Below the pieces are notes generated by a model. That model was not told the DNA's origin and did not search any database. It saw only the letters and a program-made list of their open reading frames with translations. Shown here one piece after another: positions 7,550-14,653 of a stretch of DNA of 55,594 bases. Location of the stretch: positions 1 through 55,594 of the forward strand of contig ONHN01000010.1 in NCBI GenBank assembly GCA_900317635.1, written 5' to 3'. How positions within the stretch are numbered: position 1 is the stretch's first letter; every line of letters begins with the position of its first letter. Position numbers and translations under genes: made by a program. Source of the DNA: an uncultured Prevotellaceae bacterium. Lineage in GTDB: Bacteria > Bacteroidota > Bacteroidia > Bacteroidales > Bacteroidaceae.

Positions 7550-8134
7550 TTAGTTCTCTGACGTTGGCAGCGTGCAACCTGCAAGATATTGGCTTAGTGC
7601 TGTGCGGGCGGCACTGAGGCGTTCTTCCCAAATCTCCATAGAGTTTTGGCCTATCACGTCCGTGATGTACTTCACGGCGAAGAACGGCACGCCAAATTCC
7701 TTTGCCGTAAGGGCGTTGGCAAAGGCTTCCATGTCAACAGCATCGCCGTCAATCTCGCTTTCTGCCGTAACGAAGTCGCTGCCCGTATTGACCGTGAAGC
7801 GTTCTTCGCTTGTTTTTCCGCCAACGATGGAGGGGAAACTGGCGGCAAAAGGCGTGTCGGTTGTGAGCTGTGAGGCAACACTCGTGAAGGGACCGCTTGC
7901 AATGTTGCGTTCTACGAAGCGCGTGCAGACGAGGACATCGCCTACATTAAATTTCAACGTGCCAGCCGTACCGAAGTTGATAACGAGGTCGGGCTTCTCG
8001 GTCGCGATAGCGTGGCCCAGGCGGGCGGCGGCGTAAGGTTCGGTGATGCCCGTTTGAACGGTGACGACGTCCCAGCCCTTAAAGCTGACAGGCACAATTT
8101 CTTCTTTTAAGGCAAATACTGCTAAGAGTTTCAT
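7550..8134 (-). CDS. Nucleoside phosphorylase-fold protein, likely MTA/SAH nucleosidase
   Basis: 194 residues from ATG 8132-8134 (MKLLAVFALKEE). PNP_UDP_1 fold: KPDLVINFGTAGTL near the middle, VDMEAFA (substrate-binding Met-Glu) and FFAVKYITDVIG with the catalytic Asp. Family members cleave methylthioadenosine or S-adenosylhomocysteine. The protein is shorter than E. coli MtnN (about 230), so substrate is not certain. A longer GTG-started reading (MPFVV...) is rejected because those bases belong to a CTTCGTG repeat found before several unrelated genes. It is tightly linked to cysE, which suggests recycling of SAM by-products beside cysteine synthesis. Confidence 0.82.
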   Translation of the reverse strand: MKLLAVFALKEEIVPVSFKGWDVVTVQTGITEPYAAARLGHAIATEKPDLVINFGTAGTLKFNVGDVLVCTRFVERNIASGPFTSVASQLTTDTPFAASFPSIVGGKTSEERFTVNTGSDFVTAESEIDGDAVDMEAFANALTAKEFGVPFFAVKYITDVIGQNSMEIWEERLSAARTALSQYLAGCTLPTSEN

Positions 8135-8156
8135 ATTATAAGATGGTTTTTTTGTG

Positions 8157-8196
8157 ACCACGAAGGGCACGAATGTTTAACGCATGAACACGAAGA
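8157..8196 (-). repeat. CTTCGTG-type leader repeat
   Basis: On the minus strand this reads GTCTTCGTGTTC ... CATTCGTGCCCTTCGTGGT, ending 23 bp before the nucleosidase start codon. Related sequence lies before addB-like, fabH, der, uvrB and the RluA gene. Confidence 0.6.
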
Positions 8197-8240
8197 CGGT
8201 AGCGTAGCTCTATGGATAAACCTTGGCGGCATCAGCCTTC

Positions 8241-8275
8241 ATGTTTAATGTTTAATGTTTAACGTTTAACGTTTC
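8241..8275 (-). repeat. Heptanucleotide repeat (TGTTTAA type)
   Basis: Five heptamers of the form TGTTTAA or CGTTTAA in tandem, directly downstream of the ettA stop codon. Shorter relatives occur at 27995-28015 and 51667-51694. Confidence 0.75.
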
Positions 8276-8278
8276 TTG

Positions 8279-9967
8279 TTATTCCGTCAGTTTGCGATAG
8301 CGTATGCGCTTAGGTTCCTCTATGCCGAGGCGTTTCGCTTTATGCACTTCATATTCGCTGTAGGAGCCTTCGTAGTAATAGACGTTGCCGTCGCCTTCGA
8401 AGGCCAGGATGTGGGTGCAAATGCGGTCGAGGAACCAGCGGTCGTGACTGATGATGACGGCGCAGCCAGCAAAGTTTTCAAGACCCTCTTCCAGGGCGCG
8501 TAGCGTGTTTACGTCGATGTCGTTTGTTGGCTCGTCAAGCAGCAGGACGTTGCCCTCTTCTTTTAGGGCTAAGGCAAGGTGCAAACGGTTTCGCTCGCCG
8601 CCCGATAGCACGCCGCATTTCTTTTGCTGGTCAGCACCGCTGAAGTTGAAGCGCGAGAGGTAGGCACGGGCGTTGACATCGCGCCCGCCAAGGCGCATCA
8701 GTTCGTTGCCGCCCGACACCACTTCATACACGGTCTTATCGGGCAGGATGTCGCGGTGTTGCTGGTCAACGTAAGCTAGTTTCACCGTTTCGCCTACCTC
8801 AAACTCGCCAGCATCGGCTTGCTCCAGCCCCATGATGAGGCGGAATAGGGTGGTCTTACCGGCACCGTTCGGACCGATAACGCCAATGATGCCGCCTTGT
8901 GGCAGCGTGAAGTTCAGATCGTTGAAAAGGACCTTTTCGCCAAGAGCTTTCTTCACGCCCTTAGCTTCTATCACCTTTGCGCCAAGGCGCGGACCGTTGG
9001 GGATGAAAATCTCCAACTTCTGTTCGCGCTCCTTCTGATCTTCGTTGAGCAGGCGGTCGTAGGAGTTGAGGCGTGCCTTACCCTTAGCCTGCCGTGCCTT
9101 TGGTGCCATACGCACCCATTCCAACTCGCGCTCCAGCGTCTTGCGGCGTTTCGAGGCGGCTTTCTCTTCTTGTGCCAAGCGCTGTGCTTTCTGTTCGAGC
9201 CACGAACTGTAGTTGCCTTTCCAGGGTATGCCTTCGCCACGGTCCAACTCGAGTATCCAGCCTGCCACGTCGTCGAGGAAATAGCGGTCGTGCGTGACGG
9301 CGATGACGGTGCCAGGGTACTGGTTGAGGTGTTGCTCAAGCCAGTCGATGCTTTCGGCATCAAGGTGGTTGGTAGGCTCGTCAAGCAGGAGGATGTCGGG
9401 CTGTTGCAGTAGCAGGCGGCAGAGGGCTATACGGCGGCGTTCGCCTCCGCTGAGGTGTTTCACGCTTGCATCGGGCGCGGGGCAGCGCAACGCGGCCATA
9501 GCGCGTTCCAGACGGCTGTCGAGGTTCCAAACGTCGTGGCTGTCAAGGTAGTCCTGCAATTCCCCTTGGCGCGCGAAGAGTTGGTTCATCTTCTCTTCGT
9601 CTTCATAGTACTCGGGAAGACTGAACTTGTCGTTTATCTCGTTGTATTCGCGCAGCGCGTCAACGTCTTGCTGAACACCCTCTTGCACCACTTCGCGCAC
9701 GCTTTTTGCATCGTCTAACAGCGGTTCTTGCGGCAAGTAGCCCACGCTGTAGCCTGGCGCAAAAACAACGTTGCCCTGATAATCGGGGTCGAGGCCTGCA
9801 ATGATTTTCAGCAACGTGCTCTTACCAGCTCCGTTCAAGCCGATGATGCCTATCTTAGCACCATAGAAGAACGAGAGGTAGATGTCTTTAAGTATTTGCT
9901 TGTTGTTTTGTTTGATGATCTTCGAAACGCCGACCATCGAGAAGATAATCATTTTGTCGTCTGCCAT
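8279..9967 (-). CDS. ettA: Energy-dependent translational throttle protein EttA (ABC-F ATPase)
   Basis: 562 residues, the usual EttA length. There are two ABC ATPase domains: Walker A GLNGAGKST at 43-51 and GPNGAGKTT in the second half; signature motifs LSGGERRR and LSGGERNR; Walker B DILLLDEPTNHLD and NVLLLDEPTNDID. The EttA arm (LPEYYEDEEKMNQLFARQGEL) and the inter-domain linker ending WVRMAPKARQAKGKARLNSYDRL match EttA rather than Uup or other ABC-F members. It binds the ribosomal E site and gates elongation according to ADP/ATP ratio. It stands alone in this strand block, bounded by a terminator-like hairpin upstream. Confidence 0.96.
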   Translation of the reverse strand: MADDKMIIFSMVGVSKIIKQNNKQILKDIYLSFFYGAKIGIIGLNGAGKSTLLKIIAGLDPDYQGNVVFAPGYSVGYLPQEPLLDDAKSVREVVQEGVQQDVDALREYNEINDKFSLPEYYEDEEKMNQLFARQGELQDYLDSHDVWNLDSRLERAMAALRCPAPDASVKHLSGGERRRIALCRLLLQQPDILLLDEPTNHLDAESIDWLEQHLNQYPGTVIAVTHDRYFLDDVAGWILELDRGEGIPWKGNYSSWLEQKAQRLAQEEKAASKRRKTLERELEWVRMAPKARQAKGKARLNSYDRLLNEDQKEREQKLEIFIPNGPRLGAKVIEAKGVKKALGEKVLFNDLNFTLPQGGIIGVIGPNGAGKTTLFRLIMGLEQADAGEFEVGETVKLAYVDQQHRDILPDKTVYEVVSGGNELMRLGGRDVNARAYLSRFNFSGADQQKKCGVLSGGERNRLHLALALKEEGNVLLLDEPTNDIDVNTLRALEEGLENFAGCAVIISHDRWFLDRICTHILAFEGDGNVYYYEGSYSEYEVHKAKRLGIEEPKRIRYRKLTE

Positions 9968-10010
9968 GTCGTCGTGTTTTCTGTAGCTTAATGTTGAGAA
10001 ATATCAGGTA

Positions 10011-10060
10011 CGAAAAATCAGAACGCGCGATGAAGCAAAGTTCGGTTTCATCACGCGTTC
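10011..10060 (-). terminator. Intrinsic terminator of the FadL-like gene
   Basis: Arms 10021-10034 (GAACGCGCGATGAA) and 10047-10060 pair with one mismatch around a 12-nt loop. On the minus strand the stem is followed by TGATTTTTCG, giving a U-run. It lies just downstream of the gene ending at 10107. Confidence 0.75.
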
Positions 10061-10106
10061 CGATGATTATGATTATTCAATGATAAACACTGCTGTGCAT
10101 GGGGCC

Positions 10107-11687
10107 TTAGAACTTATAGCCAATCGTCAGCAGCAGCTGGTGGCGATTGAAATCAGCTTTTTGCGGGTCAACCACATTCTTCAGTGAGGCATCTGTAGCC
10201 ATGTGGAATGGATAGACATCGCCGCTCTGTTTCTGGAACTGATAGCCCAGGTCGCCGTACCAATGTTTGCCGCGAACGCCCAAGCCTAAGGTGACGCGGT
10301 TGATAGCACCCAGGTTGATGTAGTCCGTTCCCGTTTCGCCGCAAACGCTTTCGCTTTCGGCATAGGTTGTGTTCTCGTGCGGGAACATGTCCTTGATAGC
10401 ATCGTCGCTGAAAGGCTTCGAAACGTAGTTGTAACCAGCACGCAGATAAACGCCATCGTAGATTTTGGCCTCGGCACCAATCTTAAACGTGCTGACAGGC
10501 TTCATGTATTTGTCTATCTGGTTGGCCAGGGCATGATCCTTGTAGGTAGGATAAAGACTGCCATAGTATGAACGGCGATAGCTGTTGTCGGGGTAGCGGA
10601 TGCTGGCACCTTGATAGTTCTTATACTCGTATTCGGCATCAACGGCCAGCCAGTCGCTCACGGTCGTAGCCAAGGCGATGTTAAACTTCCAGGGCGTCGT
10701 GATGCGGTAGTCAAATTCGCCCGATGGCGTGGTCCATTCACTATAGGGGTTGCCGTTGGCATCGGTGAAGGGAGAGTTCATATAGACAACGTTGCGGGCC
10801 GTCAAGTTGTACCACGTCGGCGTGGAAACAGCCAGACCTACGCGAAACGGACTGCTTTCTACGGGGCGGAAGATAAGGCCGAACTTCACGTCGAAACCAT
10901 TGCCTCGCAACTCCTGCTCGTTGGTGTTGTAGTAGTCGTGCAAACCGCCAACGTTGTCAAGCAAACGTTCTGCGTAGGCAACGTTTGAATTCCAATCCAC
11001 GTTATGTACGCCAAACGTCAGACCAGCATACACGCGGTCGTTGAAATTCATTGAGAAGTTGAAGTCGTATTGCTTGATACCGCCGTGTTGCACGCGCCGA
11101 TAGTCGTAGTCCTGCGCGCCGTAGGGTGCTCCTACGTACTTGCCGCTACTGTCCTGGTCTATCATCATCGTTTCCCATGCGCTGTTGGCAATGGGCGAAA
11201 CGTATATGCCGTCGTTCCACTTTCCATAGGTGGCAAGGTCGGCTGCTTCATCGCTTTGGGAGTAACCCTTGGTGGAGGCACCGTAGATGCCCACGTAATT
11301 CTTGAAGTTACGATGCTTTTGATAGTTAAAGCCGAAGTTCAGGTAGTTAAGCGAGCCACTATTGACGGGAAGGGCAAAGACAATGCCCATTTGGTCGAAG
11401 CTGGCGCGCGTCTTGCCGATGCTGTAGAATTTCTCGCCGTTAGGGTCGATGAGCAGGCTTCCCGTCATGCTGATATCGCTGCGGCGGAAAAGGCCGATGG
11501 CGGCAGGGTTAGTGCTCATAGTGGAGAGGTCGGCGCCTAAGGCGTTCATAGCACCGCCCATACCTACGTAGCGTGCCGTTCCGTTAAGGTCCTCGCCTGA
11601 AAAGTTCTCCACTTTATAAATGTCCTGAGCCGCAACAGGGAGTGAGAGCAACAAGGCGGCTAAAGGGAGTAAGCGTTTTGTGTTCAT
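10107..11687 (-). CDS. FadL/OmpP1-like outer-membrane barrel protein
   Basis: 526 residues with a signal peptide (MNTKRLLPLAALLLSLPVAAQ). The start of the mature part, GTARYVGMGGAMNALGADLSTMSTNPAAIGLFR, is the signature of the FadL/TodX/OmpP1 family, where the N-terminal hatch carries the NPA motif. The rest is alternating aromatic beta-strand sequence ending in F (LLLTIGYKF), as expected for a BAM substrate. Family members import hydrophobic compounds; the ligand here is unknown. It lies 119 bp downstream of the WYDPWYR-repeat gene on the same strand, and a large inverted repeat sits between them. Confidence 0.85.
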   Translation of the reverse strand: MNTKRLLPLAALLLSLPVAAQDIYKVENFSGEDLNGTARYVGMGGAMNALGADLSTMSTNPAAIGLFRRSDISMTGSLLIDPNGEKFYSIGKTRASFDQMGIVFALPVNSGSLNYLNFGFNYQKHRNFKNYVGIYGASTKGYSQSDEAADLATYGKWNDGIYVSPIANSAWETMMIDQDSSGKYVGAPYGAQDYDYRRVQHGGIKQYDFNFSMNFNDRVYAGLTFGVHNVDWNSNVAYAERLLDNVGGLHDYYNTNEQELRGNGFDVKFGLIFRPVESSPFRVGLAVSTPTWYNLTARNVVYMNSPFTDANGNPYSEWTTPSGEFDYRITTPWKFNIALATTVSDWLAVDAEYEYKNYQGASIRYPDNSYRRSYYGSLYPTYKDHALANQIDKYMKPVSTFKIGAEAKIYDGVYLRAGYNYVSKPFSDDAIKDMFPHENTTYAESESVCGETGTDYINLGAINRVTLGLGVRGKHWYGDLGYQFQKQSGDVYPFHMATDASLKNVVDPQKADFNRHQLLLTIGYKF

Positions 11688-11721
11688 TGCGTGTAGTTGT
11701 TATAGTTGAGGAGTTAACATG

Positions 11722-11787
11722 TAAGCGAGCCAGGCAAGTTGCGAGCGCGGGACTTTTAGCTGTGGCCAAACTTGTTTGGCTCGCTTA
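11722..11787. repeat. Large inverted repeat between two envelope genes
   Basis: TAAGCGAGCCAGGCAAGTT (11722-11740) pairs with 11769-11787 with two mismatches in 19. The 28-nt loop also contains GC-rich sequence. It could attenuate transcription from the upstream gene (starting at 13075) into the FadL-like gene. There is no U-run. Confidence 0.6.
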
Positions 11788-11806
11788 TCAAAGTAACAGT
11801 GTCTTA

Positions 11807-13075
11807 TTATCGGCGTCCGCCGCGACCGCCACCGCCGCCGCCGAAGCTGCGACCGCCGCCGCCGCCAAACCCGCCGCCGCCGAAGCTGCCGCCACGACTG
11901 CCGCCGCTGAAGCTGCCGCCGCTGAAGCTGCGACTGCTACCACTGCTGTAGCTGCGAGACGAGGAACTCGAACTGCGGCTCGAGGAGGGCGAACTGTAGC
12001 TACGGCTACTGCTACGACTGCTGTTGCTCACGCTGGAGCGGTTGGACGAGGGCGTAGAGGTGCGACTGCTGCTGTTGTAGCTGCGGCTGCTACCACTGCT
12101 GAACGTGCGGCTGCCGCTGTTGTTCGTAGTGCCGGTGCGGCCACTGACGCTCGTCCTGGCACCGCTGCTGAACGTGCGGTTGGAGCCATTGTTCAGCGTA
12201 GAGCGTCCTGCCGATGTCGAGGGGCTACCCATGCTGCGGCTGCCATTTGAGAAAGTGCGGCTGCCGTTCGTTGTCGTTGTGCGCGTGCCGCCTACGGAGC
12301 TGCGTCCGCTGCCGGCATTTATTCTGGCGTTACTGCCGCCAACGTAGGTGCGCCCGGCGCGTCCAGTCGTAGCATTTCCGTTGCCGAAAGAGCGTCCGTG
12401 ATTGCCGCTGCTGGCTATGGCATGGCTGTTGCCGCCGCCGTACTTACCGCCGCCGTGGTAGCGTCCGTCGCCATTGCGACCGTGGCCAAAGCCGCCGCGT
12501 CCGCCGCGATGCCAAGCCCAGCTGTGACCGCCGTGCCATCCCGGACCGTGCACGGGACGACCCCAGTAAGGACCATACCATCCCCTGCGATACCAAGGGT
12601 CATACCAGCTCCAGCGATACCAAGGGTCGTACCAGCCCCAGCGATACCAGGGATCGTACCAGCCCCAGCGATACCAGGGGTCGTACCAATACGTGTCGTA
12701 CCAATCAAGGTAGTACGGACTGGCAACGATAACAATGCCAGGCGAGTGGAAGCGCACGATACGCGACGTGCAGCTGCATTCGGGATAATCGTCGTACGCA
12801 TAGTCGTTGGCCACGACGGTGTCTTCAACCGCTTGGCAGTTGCCACGGCGGTTGTAGGTGTCAACATCTGTGTAGCCGCTACGCCCTGCATACCAGTTGT
12901 CAGAGTCGAAGGCAGCATCCTCATCGATGTATTCGTATTCGCTTTCGTAATAAGCGGCAGGCTGTGCTTTGGCCTGCTTTGCCTTTTTGCTCGGTACGAA
13001 ATAAACGTCGTCCTGAGCGAAGCCACTTGCTGCGCTAAGGCAGGCAAGAAGGGTGAGTAAAACAGACTTTTTCAT
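11807..13075 (-). CDS. Secreted low-complexity protein with WYDPWYRWG repeats and Gly/Ser/Arg-rich tail
   Basis: 422 residues from ATG 13073-13075 (MKKSVLLTLLACLSAASGFAQ, a clear signal peptide). A Tyr/Asp-rich segment (about 22-110) is followed by VRFHSPGIVIVASPYYLDWYDTYW. Next come four tandem copies of a nine-residue WYDPWYRWG-type unit (27-nt DNA repeat, about 12580-12690), a His/Gly/Trp stretch, and a tail of over 200 residues of Ser, Gly, Arg, Asn and Thr ending in poly-Gly. There are two adjacent Cys (ECSC). I do not recognise a characterised family. The composition suggests an extended or phase-separating surface polymer or adhesive. A minus-strand GACCTTTG with an upstream TTGG may be its promoter (within about 13100-13135). 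Confidence 0.8.
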   Translation of the reverse strand: MKKSVLLTLLACLSAASGFAQDDVYFVPSKKAKQAKAQPAAYYESEYEYIDEDAAFDSDNWYAGRSGYTDVDTYNRRGNCQAVEDTVVANDYAYDDYPECSCTSRIVRFHSPGIVIVASPYYLDWYDTYWYDPWYRWGWYDPWYRWGWYDPWYRWSWYDPWYRRGWYGPYWGRPVHGPGWHGGHSWAWHRGGRGGFGHGRNGDGRYHGGGKYGGGNSHAIASSGNHGRSFGNGNATTGRAGRTYVGGSNARINAGSGRSSVGGTRTTTTNGSRTFSNGSRSMGSPSTSAGRSTLNNGSNRTFSSGARTSVSGRTGTTNNSGSRTFSSGSSRSYNSSSRTSTPSSNRSSVSNSSRSSSRSYSSPSSSRSSSSSSRSYSSGSSRSFSGGSFSGGSRGGSFGGGGFGGGGGRSFGGGGGGRGGRR

Positions 13076-13292
13076 AAGGCGTATATCTTTTGTTTTTGTT
13101 TGTATTGCAAAGGTCGTGGTCTGTGCCCGCACCAAGCTTGTTGCTTTTCTCTTTGACGGGCGCAGAGGCGAAAAGTTTCGTCGCAGAGGTGTTTTTTTCT
13201 ATCTTTTGGGCAAAAATAAGGCTTTTAGACCTAAAAAGAAAACTTTTCGGAGCGTTTAAGTTTTATTTAGAGGAGCACTCTGCTCGTTTCTG

Positions 13293-14294
13293 TTAAGGCA
13301 GGATGAGGCGGTCGCCGGGTGCCGGGCGGTAGTCGGCCCGCAGGTTGTTGGCCTTGTAGAGGGCGTCAAGGCGCAGGGCGTAACGCTGCGCGATGGCGTG
13401 GAGCGACTCGCCCGCACTTACGGTGTGGTAGGTGTAGCGCAGTGAGCGGCTGACGTGCTTCTGCTTCTTCTGCAGGAAGACAATGTCGCCCTCGTGCAAC
13501 TGATAGTCGTCAGGCACTTCGTTATATTGCCGCAGCTTCTTTGCTTTTGTCTTCGCGGCGTAGGCAATGCTCTCGAAGGTGTCGTTGGCGCGTGCCCGGA
13601 CGTAGTAGGTCTCGTTGCAGAAGCCCACGCGCAGTTCCTCCACGCTGCTGACAACGGCAGCGGATGGCGCGGGCTGGCTTGTGCGCTGTGGCTCCTGGCT
13701 GTACAAGGGAGCTGGCTTCGCTTCTGCGAAGGCGGGCTGAACGTTCGCCGCAGACGTTTCGGACTTTTCGGGGCGGCGGTGCTTGCCTGGCTTCACCTTG
13801 TCGTACTGATGCAGCTTGTAGAGTTCGATGAGGCTGATGAGCTTGTTGGCATATTCGGGGTTGGTAGCGTAGCCCGCGTTCTTAAGCCCGTGAGCCCAGC
13901 CTTTGTAGTCTTTGTGGTCGAGCTTGAAGAGGTCGGCGTAGCGGCTGCGCGTCAGCAGGAACTGCGCGTGGTCCTCGTAGCTGGCTTCTACCGTTGCGTA
14001 CTGTCGGAAGCGTTCGCCTTGGCAGTCGTCGTCCTTCACTACGTAGGGGCCGTCCCACGTGCCGCCCGTCTTGATGCCAAAGTGGTTGTTGGCCACACGG
14101 GCCAAGTGGCTCGTGCCCGCACCGCTTTCCAAAAGACCCTGCGCCAACGTGATACTGGCGGGGATGCCGTGGAGGTGCATTTGCTCGATAGCCAGGTCTT
14201 TATAGCGGTCGATGTAGCGTTCGTAGAGCGAACTTTGGGCAAGGCCGGCAAGGGCTGTTGCCAGGGCGAAGGTGATGAGTAAGAGGCGTTTCAT
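13293..14294 (-). CDS. Glucosaminidase (GH73) with C-terminal LysM domains
   Basis: 333 residues from ATG 14292-14294 (MKRLLLITFALATALAGLAQ, signal peptide). The catalytic domain (about 25-170) shows IPASITLAQGLLESGAGTSHLA with the catalytic Glu, NNHFGIK and the Y-E-D-H block typical of GH73 endo-N-acetylglucosaminidases, which cut peptidoglycan glycan strands. A Pro/Ala-rich linker follows. The C-terminus carries two LysM-like modules: YYVRARANDTFESIAYAAKTKAKKLRQYNEV and YHTVSAGESLHAIAQRYALRLDALYKANNL. It is periplasmic or surface located and likely acts in cell-wall remodelling. A TATCTTTG box lies about 50 bp upstream of the chosen start. Confidence 0.93.
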   Translation of the reverse strand: MKRLLLITFALATALAGLAQSSLYERYIDRYKDLAIEQMHLHGIPASITLAQGLLESGAGTSHLARVANNHFGIKTGGTWDGPYVVKDDDCQGERFRQYATVEASYEDHAQFLLTRSRYADLFKLDHKDYKGWAHGLKNAGYATNPEYANKLISLIELYKLHQYDKVKPGKHRRPEKSETSAANVQPAFAEAKPAPLYSQEPQRTSQPAPSAAVVSSVEELRVGFCNETYYVRARANDTFESIAYAAKTKAKKLRQYNEVPDDYQLHEGDIVFLQKKQKHVSRSLRYTYHTVSAGESLHAIAQRYALRLDALYKANNLRADYRPAPGDRLILP

Positions 14295-14343
14295 AGGCAC
14301 TAACGAAAGGCTCACGCGGGCGAAAGCGTATTCTGCTATGGTG

Positions 14344-14377
14344 CAAAGATACTATAAATATTGCGTCAGTGAAAACG
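14344..14377 (-). promoter_or_regulatory. Promoter of the glucosaminidase gene
   Basis: The minus strand has TATCTTTG at 14344-14351 (TAnnTTTG) and a CGTTTTC -33-like box at 14371-14377, with about 19 bp between. The start codon is 50 bp downstream. Confidence 0.65.
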
Positions 14378-14481
14378 CTAAGGCCAAGAATTTTTTCTGT
14401 AAAGCCTTTTTTGCTTGCAGAAAAGCCTTTTGGAGCCTTTCCTGAGGGGGGTGGAAAGATTTCCGGGGGCTTTCAGCAACT

Positions 14482-14564
14482 TTCCATGCGGGGGTGGAAC
14501 GAATTCCAAGCGGACATGGAGCGGAGTCCATGCGGGCGTGGAAAAAATTCCATCCCCGCATGGA
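14482..14564. repeat. Three copies of a TCCATGCGGG motif forming a strong hairpin
   Basis: TTCCATGCGGGGGTGGA (14482-14498), TCCATGCGGGCGTGGA (14527-14542) and, inverted, TCCATCCCCGCATGGA (14549-14564). The last two form a hairpin with a loop of about 6 nt and two mismatches. The cluster lies between the divergent glucosaminidase and helicase-nuclease promoters, in a 359-bp gap with no gene. It may be an operator set or a structured RNA element. The flanking sequence also has TTTCTGTAAAGCC/GCAGAAAAGCC-type direct repeats. Confidence 0.6.
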
Positions 14565-14590
14565 ATTTCCCTGAAAACATATCGCGAACG

Positions 14591-14622
14591 CTTGCAGGTG
14601 TACGAAGAAAGCACTATCTTTG
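14591..14622 (+). promoter_or_regulatory. Promoter of the AddA-like gene
   Basis: TTG-containing CTTGCA at 14591-14596 and TATCTTTG at 14615-14622. The -7 box is 32 bp before the ATG at 14654, which supports that start over longer readings. Confidence 0.7.
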
Positions 14623-14653
14623 CACTTGCAGAATTTATCAACCCCCTTCGTTT

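Noticed and set aside
11642-12250. Ala-rich plus-strand frame of 202 codons
   Set aside because: It is the antisense shadow of the Gly/Ser-rich tail of the secreted protein; the low-complexity DNA opens all frames.
14369-14653. N-terminal extension of the AddA-like protein
   Set aside because: The extension has no family similarity and covers the TATCTTTG promoter and the hairpin repeats; the Walker A region fits an ATG at 14654.
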